NCBI GenBank assembly: GCA_903855945.1
Contig: CAIOAK010000020.1
Location: 1-60,501, forward strand
DNA length: 60,501 nt
Origin: an uncultured Anaeromyxobacter sp.
GTDB lineage: Bacteria; Myxococcota; Myxococcia; Myxococcales; Anaeromyxobacteraceae
Direction of reading: 5' to 3'
Below the pieces are notes generated by a model. That model was not told where the DNA came from. It saw only the letters and a program-made list of their open reading frames with translations, and did not search any database. Positions 8,401 through 16,219 of the stretch are shown here, in pieces; position 1 is the first letter of the stretch; each line of letters starts with the position of its first letter. The position numbers and the translations under genes were made by a program.

Positions 8401-8651
8401 TCGTCCGGCAGCGGCCGGAGACCGCGGCGGGGATCACCTTCGTCTCCCTGGAGGACGAGACCGGCATCGCCAACCTGGTGGTGATGCCCGACGTGTACGA
8501 GCGCTTCCGGCCGCTGGTGCGGAACAGTCCGTTCCTCCTCGCCCGGGGGCGGGTCGAGCGCAAGGGGAGGGTGGTGAACCTCCAGGTTCGCGAACTCCTC
8601 CCGCTCAGGCCGGCGGAGGAGGTGCGAACGCCCTCGCGCGACTTCCACTGA
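5439..8651 (+). CDS. dnaE2: Error-prone DNA polymerase DnaE2 (ImuC, 1070 aa)
   Basis: This is a C-family polymerase alpha subunit of the DnaE2 type. It has an N-terminal PHP domain beginning YAELRCRSAFSFLAGAS. The polymerase core carries the catalytic PPDIDVDF near residues 397-404 and the signature GRGSAANSAICYVLGI. Fingers and HhH regions follow, then an OB-fold near residues 980-1060. It ends in SRDFH, the terminus typical of DnaE2 rather than DnaE1. It carries out damage-induced mutagenic synthesis together with ImuA and ImuB. ATG 5439 was chosen because the PHP domain begins at once and it lies 7 bases after imuB. Full length for the family. Confidence 0.95.
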   Translation: MPPRYAELRCRSAFSFLAGASQPEELVDRAADLGLEALALADRGGLYGVVRAHARARKRGLQLVVGAELSCDGLGAGPTGITLLARDREGYAGLCRLVTEAHAGTPLREGEAPDGTVVRPAEPRIPFASLAARSRGLLALHGGSDAGVASRLREAFGDRLALTVSRHRVAGEEPLIDAVRSLGRRLSIPVAVTNDVHTHDRRRQPLQDVLTCIRLGTTVDRVGRRLFPNAERTMKGPEEMARLWPDFPDGLETAAELAASCAFRLEEIRGEHPLPPVRVEGIEEDGEGNGGAGGMELLRRLVHQGARKRYDGPPPDDVEQQLARELALVEQLGYASYFLTVWDVVRFARERRILCQGRGSAANSAICYVLGITSIDPVRMGLLFERFLSAERGEPPDIDVDFEHERREEVLQYVYRQYGRDRAGMVCEVIAYRARSAIRDVGKALGLSPDQVDRLARLVGSHDAVGELPAPVLAQAGLDPEGSPAVRHALRLAAEIARLPRHLSIHVGGFVITSRPLVETVPVQPAAMPGRTVVQWDKDDLAELGLLKVDLLALGMLTALSRSLALIARHRPAPAGPTADPWPDSLAAIPAEEAEVYEMISRADTIGVFQIESRAQMSLLPRLRPRRFYDLVISVAIIRPGPIQGGMVHPFLRRRDGREEVRYPYEPLRPVLERTLGIPLFQEQAMRLAVVAAGYTPGEADELRRAMTHKRSHERIEEMRERLVAGMAAKGIPAADADAILRQLHGFAGYGFPESHAASFALLVYASAWVKRNHPAAFAAALLDSQPMGFYAPHTLVEDAKRHGVEVRGVDAIHSHWECTLEGATEGVPAVPGERPVLRLGLSRVRGLPLAVGEGLLAARREAPFASVEDLARRARLSRAWLARLAGAAALRSLVPGRRAALWTALGLSPGDGGDLLAGRLAPEPPAMLAEPAAAEEVASDYASTGLSERAHPISFLRAALAARGARTARELARMRDRAAVEVGGIVIVRQRPETAAGITFVSLEDETGIANLVVMPDVYERFRPLVRNSPFLLARGRVERKGRVVNLQVRELLPLRPAEEVRTPSRDFH

Positions 8652-8671
8652 CCGGGAATCCCGCCACCCGT

Positions 8672-8677
8672 TATGAT
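8672..8677 (+). promoter_or_regulatory. -10 element of the cupredoxin gene
   Basis: TATGAT matches 5 of 6 positions and is followed by a leader of about 26 bases containing GGAGG nine bases before the ATG. A weak CTGACC about 18 bases upstream may be the -35. The gene therefore probably has its own promoter and is not just read through from dnaE2. Confidence 0.5.
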
Positions 8678-8709
8678 GTTCCGGTACTGAACCCCGGAGG
8701 GATTCCCGT

Positions 8710-9057
8710 ATGCGTCTCGTCGTTCTCGTAGCACTGCTCGTTGCCGTCCCCGTACTCGCCGCCGACAAGGCCCCGCCCGCCGCCGGAACCACGGGCATCG
8801 TCATCAAGGTCACCGAGAACGGATTCGAACCCCAGCAGGTGAAGGTGAAGAAGGGCGTACCCACGACGCTGACCTTCCTGCGCACCACCAACCGGACCTG
8901 CATCAAGGCCATCGACATCCCGGCGGAGAACGTGAAGGGGTTCCAGTTGCCGATCGACAAGCCGGTGACCGTCACCATCACCCCGACCAAGGCGGGCGTG
9001 GAGAAGTTCCACTGCACAGCGATGGCGATGGGGGACGGGAAGATCGTGGTGGAGTGA
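8710..9057 (+). CDS. Exported cupredoxin-like protein (115 aa)
   Basis: A signal peptide (MRLVVLVALLVAVPVLAAD) precedes a cupredoxin beta-sandwich. The potential ligands are Cys64 (RTCIKAIDIP) and the cluster His101, Cys102, Met105, Met107 (FHCTAMAMG). This differs from the classical blue-copper order, because Cys64 replaces the first His. The pattern with Cys in the early loop and FxC..M..M near the end is the same as in small cupredoxin_1-type proteins linked to copper or heavy-metal handling. It is probably periplasmic. Convergent with nrdJ across a shared terminator. Confidence 0.8.
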   Translation: MRLVVLVALLVAVPVLAADKAPPAAGTTGIVIKVTENGFEPQQVKVKKGVPTTLTFLRTTNRTCIKAIDIPAENVKGFQLPIDKPVTVTITPTKAGVEKFHCTAMAMGDGKIVVE

Positions 9058-9127
9058 CGGCGGCGCCTTCAGGCGCCGCAAGAACCGCGCACGGAACCGT
9101 TCCCAAGATCGGAACGTCCCGCAACGA

Positions 9128-9161
9128 CGAAGGGCGCCCGGGGGGATCCGAGCGCCCTTCG
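9128..9161. terminator. Bidirectional intrinsic terminator between the cupredoxin gene and nrdJ
   Basis: Perfect 10-base arms CGAAGGGCGC (9128-9137) and GCGCCCTTCG (9152-9161) enclose a 14-base loop and are followed by a short T-containing stretch on the plus strand. A second stem (CGGCGCC, TTCA, GGCGCCG at 9061-9078) lies right after the cupredoxin stop. Confidence 0.65.
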
Positions 9162-9226
9162 CGTTTCAAGTCCCTACGTTTGCCGGTACCGAGGTCCCGC
9201 TCTTGCGCCGGCCGAAGCAGGCGCCG

Positions 9227-12016
9227 CTACGAACACCCCGTCGTGCTCCCGCAGTTGAGGCACTTGTAGCAGGCGCCGTTGCGGACCGTGATGCTCCCGC
9301 AGTTGGGGCACGGGGGTGCGTCGGCCTGGGCCAGGAAGGGCGAGCTCTCCAGCGCCGGGACCGCGATGACCGGGGTGGAGACCACCGCCGAGGCGCTGAC
9401 CGTCTGGGTCGCCGCCCGGAGGCGGGGTGCCGCCGGGGCGGCGCCGGGCGTCAGGTCCTTCGCCACCGGCATGCCCTCCTCCGACGGCAGGAACTTCAGG
9501 GACAGCCACCGGAAGATGTAGTCGGTGATCGACTTCGCGATGGGGATGTCCGGGTTCCCCGTGAAGCCCGACGGCTCGAAGCGGGTGTGGCTGAACTTGT
9601 CCACCAGCACCTTGAGCGGAACGCCGTACTGGAGCGCCATGGAGATGGAGGTGGCGAAGCTGTCCATGAGGCCCGAGACCACCGAGCCCTCCTTCGCCAT
9701 GGTCACGAAGAGCTCGCCCGGCGTGCCATCGGCGTACATGCCGACGGTCATGTAGCCCTCGTGGCCCCCGATGGAGAACTTGTGGGTGATGGCGTTGCGC
9801 TCGTCGGGGAGGCGGCGCCGCTGCAGGCTGGCCGACGTCTCGGCCGAGACCTCGGCCTCCTCCTTCACCTCGGCCGCCTTGCCGGTGTTGAGCGGCTGGC
9901 TCCGCTTGCACCCGTCGCGGTAGATGGCGATGGCCTTCAGGCCCAGCTTCCACGCCTCGAGGTAGGCCGTCTCGATGTCCTTGGTGGTGGCCGTGCTGGG
10001 CATGTTCACGGTCTTGGAGATGGCCCCGGAGAGGAAGGGCTGCACCGCCGACATCATGCGGATGTGCCCCATGTAGTGGATCGTCCGGCTGCCGTTCTGC
10101 GGCTTGAAGGCGCAGTCGAAGACCGGGAGGTGCTCGCCGCGCAGGCCGGGGGCACCCTCGATGGTCTCCACCTCGTCGATGTACTGCAGGATGGATCCGA
10201 TCTCGGCGGAGGAGTAGCCGAGTCGCTGCAGCGCCAGCGGGACCGTGTTGTTCACGATCTTGAGCATCCCGCCGCCGACGAGCTTCTTGTACTTCACGAG
10301 CGCGATGTCGGGCTCGATGCCGGTGGTGTCGCAGTCCATCATGAAGCCGATGGTCCCGGTGGGAGCGAGCACCGTGGCCTGGGCGTTGCGGTATCCGTGC
10401 TGGGTCCCGAGCGTGACCGCGTCGGTCCAGGCGCGATGGGCCGCGTCGATGAGCTCGGGCGACGCGAGGCCGGTGTCGATGTGCTGGACGGCCGCGGCGT
10501 GCTTGCGCATCACCGACAGGAAGGGCGCCCGGTTGCGGGCGAACCCCTGGAAGGGGCCGGTGTGGGAGGCGATGCGGGCACTCTGGGCGTAGGCCTCGCC
10601 GGTCATCACCGCGGTGATGGCCGCGGCGGTGGCGCGCCCGGCGTCCGAGTCGTACGGCACGCCGGTGGCCATGAGGAAGGCGCCGAGGTTGGCGTAGCCG
10701 AGCCCGAGCGGCCGGAAGTCCTCGCTGTTCTTGCCGATGCCCTCGGTGGGGTAGCGGGAGTTGGAGACCAGGATCTCCTGGGCCAGGATGGTGAGGTTGA
10801 CGGCGTGCCGGAACGACTCGGCGTCGAAGCCGCCGTCGATCGACCGGAAGTGCATCAGGTTCAGCGACGCCAGGTTGCAGGCGCTGTCGTCGAGGAACAT
10901 GTACTCGGAGCACGGGTTGGACGCGTTGATGCGCGCCGTCTCCGGGCAGGTGTGCCAGGTGTTCACGGTGGTATCGAACTGGAGCCCCGGGTCGCCGCAG
11001 AGCCAGGCGGCCTCGGTGATCCGGTCCATGAGCGCCCGCGCGCGGATGCGGTGGAGCGGCTTGCCGTTCGTGCGGGCGAGCAGCGGCCACTCGGCGTCGT
11101 CCACCACGGCGTGCATGAAGGCGTCGGAGACACGCACGGAGTGGTTCGCGTTCTGGAAGAAGACCGAGTCGTAGGCCCCGCCGGGCACGTTGAAGCCGCC
11201 GTCGTAGCCGGCCTCGATGAGAGCCCAGGCCTTCCGCTCCTCGGTGGCCTTGGAGGAGACGAACTCCTCGATGTCCGGGTGGTCGGAGTCGAGGATGACC
11301 ATCTTGGCGGCCCGGCGGGTCTTGCCCCCCGACTTGATGACGCCGGCGAAGGCGTCGAATCCGCGCATGAAGGAGACCGGACCGGAGGCCTCTCCGCCGC
11401 CGGAGAGGTATTCCTTGGAGGAGCGGATGCGGGAGAGGTTGGAGCCCGCGCCGGAGCCGTACTTGAAGAGCATGCCCTCGGTGTGGGCGAGCCGGAGGAT
11501 CGAGTCCATCGAGTCGCTCACCGAGTTGATGAAGCAGGCCGAGCACTGCGGCCGCTCCTCGACCCCCACGTTGAACCAGACGGGGGAGTTGAAGCTCATC
11601 TTCTGCCGGTAGATGAGGTGGCCGAGCTCGGCCTCGAAGGCCTCGGCGTCGGCGTCGGAGGCGAAGTAGCCGTCCTTGCGCCCCCAGGCGGAGATGGTGC
11701 GGACCACGCGCCCGACCAGCTGACGGACCGAGGTCTCCCGCTGCGGGGTACCGAGCTGCCCGCGGAAGTACTTGGAGGCGACCACGTTGGTGGCGAGGAG
11801 CGACCAGCTCTTGGGGACGCCCACCTCCTTCTGCTCGAAGATGATCTTGCCACCCTCGCCGGTGATGGCCGCGGTGCGGGTCTCCCAGGCGAGCTCCTCC
11901 GCCGGGTCCACGCCGGGGGTGGTGAAGTACCGGGGGATGGCGATCCCCTTCCGCGCCGACTTGCGCTGCTGACGTGCGCCACGACGCTGCCCGGACACGC
12001 TCTCCCGCTCGATCAT
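9227..12016 (-). CDS. nrdJ: Adenosylcobalamin-dependent (class II) ribonucleoside-diphosphate reductase (929 aa)
   Basis: This enzyme makes deoxyribonucleotides with a B12 radical and needs no oxygen. The sequence shows the class II core: SFNSPVWFNVG near the N-terminus, GSGAGSNLSRIRSSKEYLSGGG, the NASNPCSEY cysteine region, LAPTGTIGFMMDCDTTGIEP, and a C-terminal zinc-ribbon-like CPNC...CYKCLNC with a final CS. ATG 12016 has GAGGAT just upstream; an alternative further upstream would add a non-conserved stretch. It is the only ribonucleotide reductase in the window. It is transcribed alone, divergent from lepA, behind a TTGACA promoter with a NrdR-like palindrome upstream. Confidence 0.95.
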   Translation of the reverse strand: MIERESVSGQRRGARQQRKSARKGIAIPRYFTTPGVDPAEELAWETRTAAITGEGGKIIFEQKEVGVPKSWSLLATNVVASKYFRGQLGTPQRETSVRQLVGRVVRTISAWGRKDGYFASDADAEAFEAELGHLIYRQKMSFNSPVWFNVGVEERPQCSACFINSVSDSMDSILRLAHTEGMLFKYGSGAGSNLSRIRSSKEYLSGGGEASGPVSFMRGFDAFAGVIKSGGKTRRAAKMVILDSDHPDIEEFVSSKATEERKAWALIEAGYDGGFNVPGGAYDSVFFQNANHSVRVSDAFMHAVVDDAEWPLLARTNGKPLHRIRARALMDRITEAAWLCGDPGLQFDTTVNTWHTCPETARINASNPCSEYMFLDDSACNLASLNLMHFRSIDGGFDAESFRHAVNLTILAQEILVSNSRYPTEGIGKNSEDFRPLGLGYANLGAFLMATGVPYDSDAGRATAAAITAVMTGEAYAQSARIASHTGPFQGFARNRAPFLSVMRKHAAAVQHIDTGLASPELIDAAHRAWTDAVTLGTQHGYRNAQATVLAPTGTIGFMMDCDTTGIEPDIALVKYKKLVGGGMLKIVNNTVPLALQRLGYSSAEIGSILQYIDEVETIEGAPGLRGEHLPVFDCAFKPQNGSRTIHYMGHIRMMSAVQPFLSGAISKTVNMPSTATTKDIETAYLEAWKLGLKAIAIYRDGCKRSQPLNTGKAAEVKEEAEVSAETSASLQRRRLPDERNAITHKFSIGGHEGYMTVGMYADGTPGELFVTMAKEGSVVSGLMDSFATSISMALQYGVPLKVLVDKFSHTRFEPSGFTGNPDIPIAKSITDYIFRWLSLKFLPSEEGMPVAKDLTPGAAPAAPRLRAATQTVSASAVVSTPVIAVPALESSPFLAQADAPPCPNCGSITVRNGACYKCLNCGSTTGCS

Positions 12017-12062
12017 ATCCTCAGACCTCCCACGGCCCTCTCCGGGCCTTCGTGTTCCAACC

Positions 12063-12094
12063 CCGGCCCCCGCGTCCACCGCGAGGGGGACCGG
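12063..12094 (-). promoter_or_regulatory. Strong stem-loop in the nrdJ leader
   Basis: CCGG-CCCCC-GC on one side pairs with GC-GGGGG-CCGG on the other, around a 7-base loop, with one unpaired base on each side of the stem. It sits about 50 bases upstream of the nrdJ start. It does not match a cobalamin riboswitch. It may be an attenuator or simply a stable GC leader structure. Confidence 0.3.
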
Positions 12095-12150
12095 AGGCTC
12101 TACCCGCCGCCTCTGACACGGAAGGCACTGGGCCCCCGCGGCGATGGCGG

Positions 12151-12178
12151 ACGATATCCGCGTGACTTTGCCTGTCAA
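12151..12178 (-). promoter_or_regulatory. nrdJ promoter
   Basis: On the minus strand, a perfect TTGACA (12178-12173), a 16-base spacer and TATCGT (12156-12151) lie about 130 bases upstream of the nrdJ start. Confidence 0.6.
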
Positions 12179-12186
12179 GGTGCCAA

Positions 12187-12202
12187 CCACAACCTGTTGT
12201 GG
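12187..12202. promoter_or_regulatory. Candidate NrdR box
   Basis: The 16-base perfect palindrome CCACAACCTGTTGTGG contains the NrdR-box core CACAA-N4-TTGTG. It lies 8 bases upstream of the nrdJ -35. NrdR represses ribonucleotide reductase genes in most bacteria through boxes of this form, usually paired about three helical turns apart. Only one clear box is visible here. Confidence 0.6.
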
Positions 12203-12384
12203 CGTCAGCTATTGACAGATACCAGATGCGGTGAAATGGGCCGAATTTCGACGTTCGAAAAGCTGCTCTTCCAGGTCCGAACTCCTGTGCGGCCCCATCA
12301 GGGTCGTGCCGGGCGAGCGCCGTTCCGGGGATGACGTCTTGCGTCAAGGTACGGATCGCGGGGAGTGTGTCCCGCGGTATCGCG

Positions 12385-12393
12385 TGCTAGAAA
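12385..12393 (+). promoter_or_regulatory. Extended -10 of lepA
   Basis: TGC-TAGAAA lies 11 bases before the lepA ATG. No convincing -35 lies at the right distance. Transcription would begin only about five bases before the start codon. Confidence 0.4.
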
Positions 12394-12404
12394 GCCCCGA
12401 CCCG

Positions 12405-14210
12405 ATGGCCGACTCGAACCAGAACATCCGCAACTTCTCGATCGTCGCGCACATCGATCACGGAAAGTCGACACTCGCCGATCGGCTCCTCGAGTTCACC
12501 GGGACCGTGTCGGCGCGCGAGGCCCAGGCCCAGTTCCTCGACAACATGGAGCTGGAGCGGGAACGCGGGATCACCATCAAGGCCCAGACGGTCCGGATGA
12601 ACTACCGGGCGCGCGACGGGAAGGATTACGTCCTCAACCTGATCGACACGCCGGGTCACGTGGACTTCGCCTACGAGGTCTCCCGGTCGCTCGCCGCCTG
12701 CGAGGGAGCGGTCCTGGTGGTGGACGCGACGCAGGGGGTGGAGGCGCAGACCCTCGCGAACGTCTACCAGGCCCTCGACCACGACCTGGAGATCATCCCG
12801 GTCATCAACAAGATCGACCTGCCCAGCGCCGACGTGGAGGGGGTGCGCCGCGAGATCGAGGAGGTCATCGGCCTCGACGCCGTGGACGCCGTCCCCACGA
12901 GCGCCAAGGAGGGCATCGGGATCGAGGAGATCCTGGAGCAGGTGGTGCGCAAGGTCCCGCCGCCGTCCGGCGATCCGGAGGGGCCGCTCAAGGCCATCAT
13001 CTTCGACTCCTGGTACGACTCGTACCGGGGCGTGGTCATGCTGGTCCGGGTCTTCGAGGGCACGCTCCGCCCCGGCCTGGAGATCATGCTCTTCCACAAT
13101 CGCAAGCAGTTCGAGGTGCAGGGGCTCGGCGTGTTCGCGCCCTTCTCCCAGCCGGTCCAGCAGCTCGTCGCCGGCGAGGTGGGGGTGGTGGTCGCGAACG
13201 TGAAGGACGTCACCGACGCCAAGGTGGGCGACACCATCACCGAGTTCCGGCGGCCGGTGGCGGAGCCCTTCCCGGGCTTCAAGGTCGTGAAACCCATGGT
13301 CTTCAGCGGCGTCTTCCCGGTGGATGCCGCGGACTACGACCAGCTGCGGGACGCGCTCGTGAAGCTCCGGCTGAACGATTCGGCCTTCACCTTCGAGCCG
13401 GAGACCAGCCAGGCGCTCGGGTTCGGATTCCGCTGCGGCTACCTGGGGCTCCTCCACATGGAGATCGTCCAGGAGCGGCTGGAGCGGGAGTACGGGCTCA
13501 CGCTCATCACCACCGCGCCCTCGGTCGTCTACCGGATCACCGACACGCAGGGGGAGACGCTCGAGATCGACAATCCGGCGCGGCTGCCTCCGGTGCAGCG
13601 GATCGCGCTCTTCGAGGAGCCGGTCCTCACCTGCCACATCCACGGTCGCACCGACGACGTGGGGGCCATCCTGAAGCTCTGCCAGGACCGGCGGGGCGTC
13701 CAGCGGGACCTCAAGTACATCGGCACGAAGCGGGTCCAGATCACCTACGAGATCCCGCTCGCCGAGGTGGTCTTCGACTTCTTCGACAAGCTGAAGAGCG
13801 TCTCGCGCGGGTACGCCTCCCTCGACTACGAGCTGAAGGGATACCAGGAGGCCGACCTCGTCCGCCTCGACATCCTCATCAACGGCGAGCCGGTGGACGC
13901 ACTCTCGGTCATCGTGCACCGGGAGCGGGCCTACCAGCGCGGCCGGGACGTCTGCCAGAAGCTGCGCGAGGTGATCCCGAAGCAGATGTACGAGGTGGCC
14001 ATCCAGGCGGCCATCGGGTCGAAGGTCATCTCCCGCGAGACCATCCGGGCCTACCGGAAGAACGTGCTCGCCAAGTGCTACGGCGGCGACATCAGCCGCA
14101 AGCGCAAGCTCCTCGAGAAGCAGAAGGAGGGGAAGAAGCGCATGAAGCAGGTCGGCCAGGTGGAGATCCCGCAGGAGGCCTTCCTCGCCGTCCTGAAGGT
14201 GGAGGACTGA
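12405..14210 (+). CDS. lepA: Elongation factor 4 (LepA, back-translocating ribosomal GTPase, 601 aa)
   Basis: This is a translational GTPase with G1 AHIDHGKST (residues 15-23), DTPGH, NKIDLP, and the LepA-specific C-terminal domain ending in [35 protein letters not shown]. Family members bind stalled ribosomes and influence elongation and 30S assembly. The length is exactly that of the family. ATG 12405 is fixed by the conserved N-terminus; there is no Shine-Dalgarno sequence, in line with a leaderless or very short leader. The next gene follows after two bases. Confidence 0.97.
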   Translation: MADSNQNIRNFSIVAHIDHGKSTLADRLLEFTGTVSAREAQAQFLDNMELERERGITIKAQTVRMNYRARDGKDYVLNLIDTPGHVDFAYEVSRSLAACEGAVLVVDATQGVEAQTLANVYQALDHDLEIIPVINKIDLPSADVEGVRREIEEVIGLDAVDAVPTSAKEGIGIEEILEQVVRKVPPPSGDPEGPLKAIIFDSWYDSYRGVVMLVRVFEGTLRPGLEIMLFHNRKQFEVQGLGVFAPFSQPVQQLVAGEVGVVVANVKDVTDAKVGDTITEFRRPVAEPFPGFKVVKPMVFSGVFPVDAADYDQLRDALVKLRLNDSAFTFEPETSQALGFGFRCGYLGLLHMEIVQERLEREYGLTLITTAPSVVYRITDTQGETLEIDNPARLPPVQRIALFEEPVLTCHIHGRTDDVGAILKLCQDRRGVQRDLKYIGTKRVQITYEIPLAEVVFDFFDKLKSVSRGYASLDYELKGYQEADLVRLDILINGEPVDALSVIVHRERAYQRGRDVCQKLREVIPKQMYEVAIQAAIGSKVISRETIRAYRKNVLAKCYGGDISRKRKLLEKQKEGKKRMKQVGQVEIPQEAFLAVLKVED

Positions 14211-14212
14211 CC

Positions 14213-14710
14213 ATGGCTCGCCGGCGCCCGCAGGGCCGCTCGACCGGCCCGCGCTGTCGGAGGGGGAGGCTAGAACGTGGGGCGGCGAGCTGGGTGACGC
14301 TGCTCCTTCTCCTGGTCGTCGCCGGTGGGGTGTACGCGGCGGTGGTCTTCGTTCCGGCCGCGGTTCTCCACTACGAGGTGAAGCAGGTGGTGCGAGACTA
14401 CGGGAACCAGGCCATCAAGAACCCCGACGACGAACGGCTCATCGCGGACATGTTGACGAAGATCCGAAGCCTGAAATCGGAGCCGGGGGAGGATGCCGCC
14501 GGCCGAAAGGGGATGGTGCCGCTCATCGACGTCGATCGCCGGGACATCACCTGGGAGCGGAACCGGGAGGCGACGCCCGCCACGCTCCGCGTCGCGTTCG
14601 AGTACCCGCGGACGCTCCCGTTGCCCTGGCTCGACCGGGGCCTGGAGCGCATCTACCGGGTGGATCTCACGATGGATCAGGTTCGGGCCGACTGGGGCCC
14701 GGCGCGGTAG
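14213..14710 (+). CDS. Single-pass membrane protein of unknown function (165 aa)
   Basis: I do not recognise the family. A basic N-terminus (ARRRPQGR...CRRGRLERG) precedes one membrane helix (WVTLLLLLVVAGGVYAAVVFV). The outer part, with YEVKQVVRDYGNQAIKNPDDERLI near the membrane and ITWERN...LRVAFEYPR beta segments, should lie outside the cytoplasm. It starts two bases after the lepA stop, so it is cotranslated. Similar one-helix proteins next to lepA or lepB occur in deltaproteobacteria, but no role follows from that. Confidence 0.75.
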   Translation: MARRRPQGRSTGPRCRRGRLERGAASWVTLLLLLVVAGGVYAAVVFVPAAVLHYEVKQVVRDYGNQAIKNPDDERLIADMLTKIRSLKSEPGEDAAGRKGMVPLIDVDRRDITWERNREATPATLRVAFEYPRTLPLPWLDRGLERIYRVDLTMDQVRADWGPAR

Positions 14711-14732
14711 GGGGAAAGGGGACGGAGGGCAC

Positions 14733-15269
14733 ATGAACGCCGAGGCGGTGCAGCGAGCGGTGCAGCGGATCTCTCACGAGGTGCTGGAGCGGGCCCGGGC
14801 GCAGGGTGCCGTGGAGAAGCTGGCCTTCGTCGGGATCCGACGCGGTGGAGTGCCGCTCGCGGAGCGGATCCGGGCGGAGATCGCAAAGGTGACGGGCGCC
14901 CCGCCCCCCCTCGGAACCCTCGACATCGCGCTCTACCGGGACGATCTGGCGTCGCGCGGAGCCACCCCGGTGGTCGGCCCCACCGACGTGCGATTCCCCC
15001 TGGAGGGGCGCACCATCGTCCTCGCCGACGACGTCCTCTACACCGGGCGGACCATCCGTGCGGCCCTCTCCGAGCTGGTCGACTTCGGGCGGCCGCGGCA
15101 GGTGTGGCTCGCGGTCCTGGTCGATCGGGGTGGGCGGGAGCTGCCCATCACCGCCGACTTCGCCGGCGTCCGCCTGGACGTCGCCGAGGGGGACGACGTG
15201 CAGGTCCGCTGGCGCGAGAACGGAGCCGCGGAAGATTCGGTGGTGGTTCTCGAGGGGAGGAAGCCGTGA
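14733..15269 (+). CDS. pyrR: Bifunctional pyrimidine operon regulator / uracil phosphoribosyltransferase PyrR (178 aa)
   Basis: This is a type I phosphoribosyltransferase fold with the PRPP loop [16 protein letters not shown], the [15 protein letters not shown] segment and the [10 protein letters not shown] hood typical of PyrR. PyrR makes UMP from uracil and, in Gram-positives, binds pyr mRNA leaders. Here it heads the pyrimidine operon, and only 22 bases separate it from the upstream gene, so no leader attenuator of the Bacillus type is visible. The stop overlaps the pyrB GTG start by four bases. Confidence 0.92.
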   Translation: MNAEAVQRAVQRISHEVLERARAQGAVEKLAFVGIRRGGVPLAERIRAEIAKVTGAPPPLGTLDIALYRDDLASRGATPVVGPTDVRFPLEGRTIVLADDVLYTGRTIRAALSELVDFGRPRQVWLAVLVDRGGRELPITADFAGVRLDVAEGDDVQVRWRENGAAEDSVVVLEGRKP

Positions 15270-16219
15270 TCGGACGACACCGACACCTCATCGCGCTCGA
15301 AGACCTCTCGCGCGAGGAGATCTTGCAGGTCCTCGACCTGGCGGTCTCCATGAAGGAGGTCCTCTCGCGCCCGGTGAAGAAGGTCCCGTCCCTGCGCGGG
15401 AAGAACGTGGTGAACCTGTTCTTCGAGACCTCCACGCGGACGCGCAGCTCGTTCGAGATCGCCGCCAAGGTGCTCTCCGCCGACGCCCTCAACTGGACGG
15501 CGGCCCAGTCCTCCACCACCAAGGGCGAGACGCTCCTCGACACCGCGAAGAACCTCGAGGCCATGCGCCCCGACATCCTGGTGGTCCGCCACTCGGCGAG
15601 CGGCGCCCCCCAGTTCCTGGCGCAGCACGTGAAGTGCTCGGTGGTCTCGGCGGGCGACGGCGCCCACGAGCACCCCAGCCAGGGGCTGCTCGACTGCTAC
15701 ACGCTCCGGGAGCGGTTCGGCTCCCTCGAGGGGCGCACGGTCGCCATCGTGGGCGACATCAGCCACTCGCGCGTGGCCCGATCCGATCTCCACTCGCTGC
15801 CGAAGCTGGGGGCCAAGGTCCGCCTGTGCGGCCCGCCCACCATGATCCCGCAGGGAGTCGAGCGGCTCGGCGCCACGGTCCACCACGACCTGCGCACCGC
15901 CGTCGACGGCGCCGACGCGGTCATCATGCTTCGCATCCAGCATGAGCGCATCGGCGACCCGCTCATCCCCAACACCCGGGAGTACTCGAAGTACTGGGGG
16001 CTGAACGCCAAGAAGGCGGCCGAGTGGCTCAAGCCCGAGGCGGTCATCCTCCACCCCGGCCCCATCAACCGCGGCGTCGAGCTCTCCTCCGACGTCGCCG
16101 ACGGGCCGCGCAGCGTCATCCTCGACCAGGTTCAGAACGGCGTGGCCGTTCGCATGGCCATCCTCTACCTCCTCGCCGGCGGCGCTGGCGAGGACCGAGC
16201 GGAGAAGGTTCCGGCATGA
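15266..16219 (+). CDS. pyrB: Aspartate carbamoyltransferase catalytic subunit (317 aa)
   Basis: It joins carbamoyl phosphate and aspartate in UMP synthesis. It shows the carbamoyl-phosphate loop [10 protein letters not shown], the [10 protein letters not shown] segment, and [10 protein letters not shown] near the C-terminus. The start is GTG 15266, which overlaps the pyrR stop (GTGA) and has GAGGGGAGG upstream. Length is normal for the catalytic chain; no pyrI regulatory chain is nearby. The stop overlaps the pyrC ATG. Confidence 0.97.
   Translation: MIGRHRHLIALEDLSREEILQVLDLAVSMKEVLSRPVKKVPSLRGKNVVNLFFETSTRTRSSFEIAAKVLSADALNWTAAQSSTTKGETLLDTAKNLEAMRPDILVVRHSASGAPQFLAQHVKCSVVSAGDGAHEHPSQGLLDCYTLRERFGSLEGRTVAIVGDISHSRVARSDLHSLPKLGAKVRLCGPPTMIPQGVERLGATVHHDLRTAVDGADAVIMLRIQHERIGDPLIPNTREYSKYWGLNAKKAAEWLKPEAVILHPGPINRGVELSSDVADGPRSVILDQVQNGVAVRMAILYLLAGGAGEDRAEKVPA

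Larger units (their letters stand above)
12017..12404. other. Divergent regulatory region between nrdJ and lepA
   Basis: This 388-base stretch has no gene. It holds the nrdJ leader of about 130 bases with a strong stem-loop (12063-12094), the nrdJ promoter, a NrdR-like palindrome, a second TTGACA on the plus strand (12212-12217) without a good -10, a CGCGGG/CCCGCG stem near 12358-12376, and the lepA -10. Confidence 0.6.

Noticed and set aside
12017-12160. Possible cobalamin riboswitch upstream of nrdJ
   Set aside because: The B12-box bases and conserved riboswitch helices are not found; and a B12-repressed switch would be illogical for a B12-using enzyme. The GC stem alone is not enough.
9203-12334. 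A 1043-residue plus-strand frame opposite nrdJ
   Set aside because: It is the complement of a strongly conserved ribonucleotide reductase and has no motif of its own.
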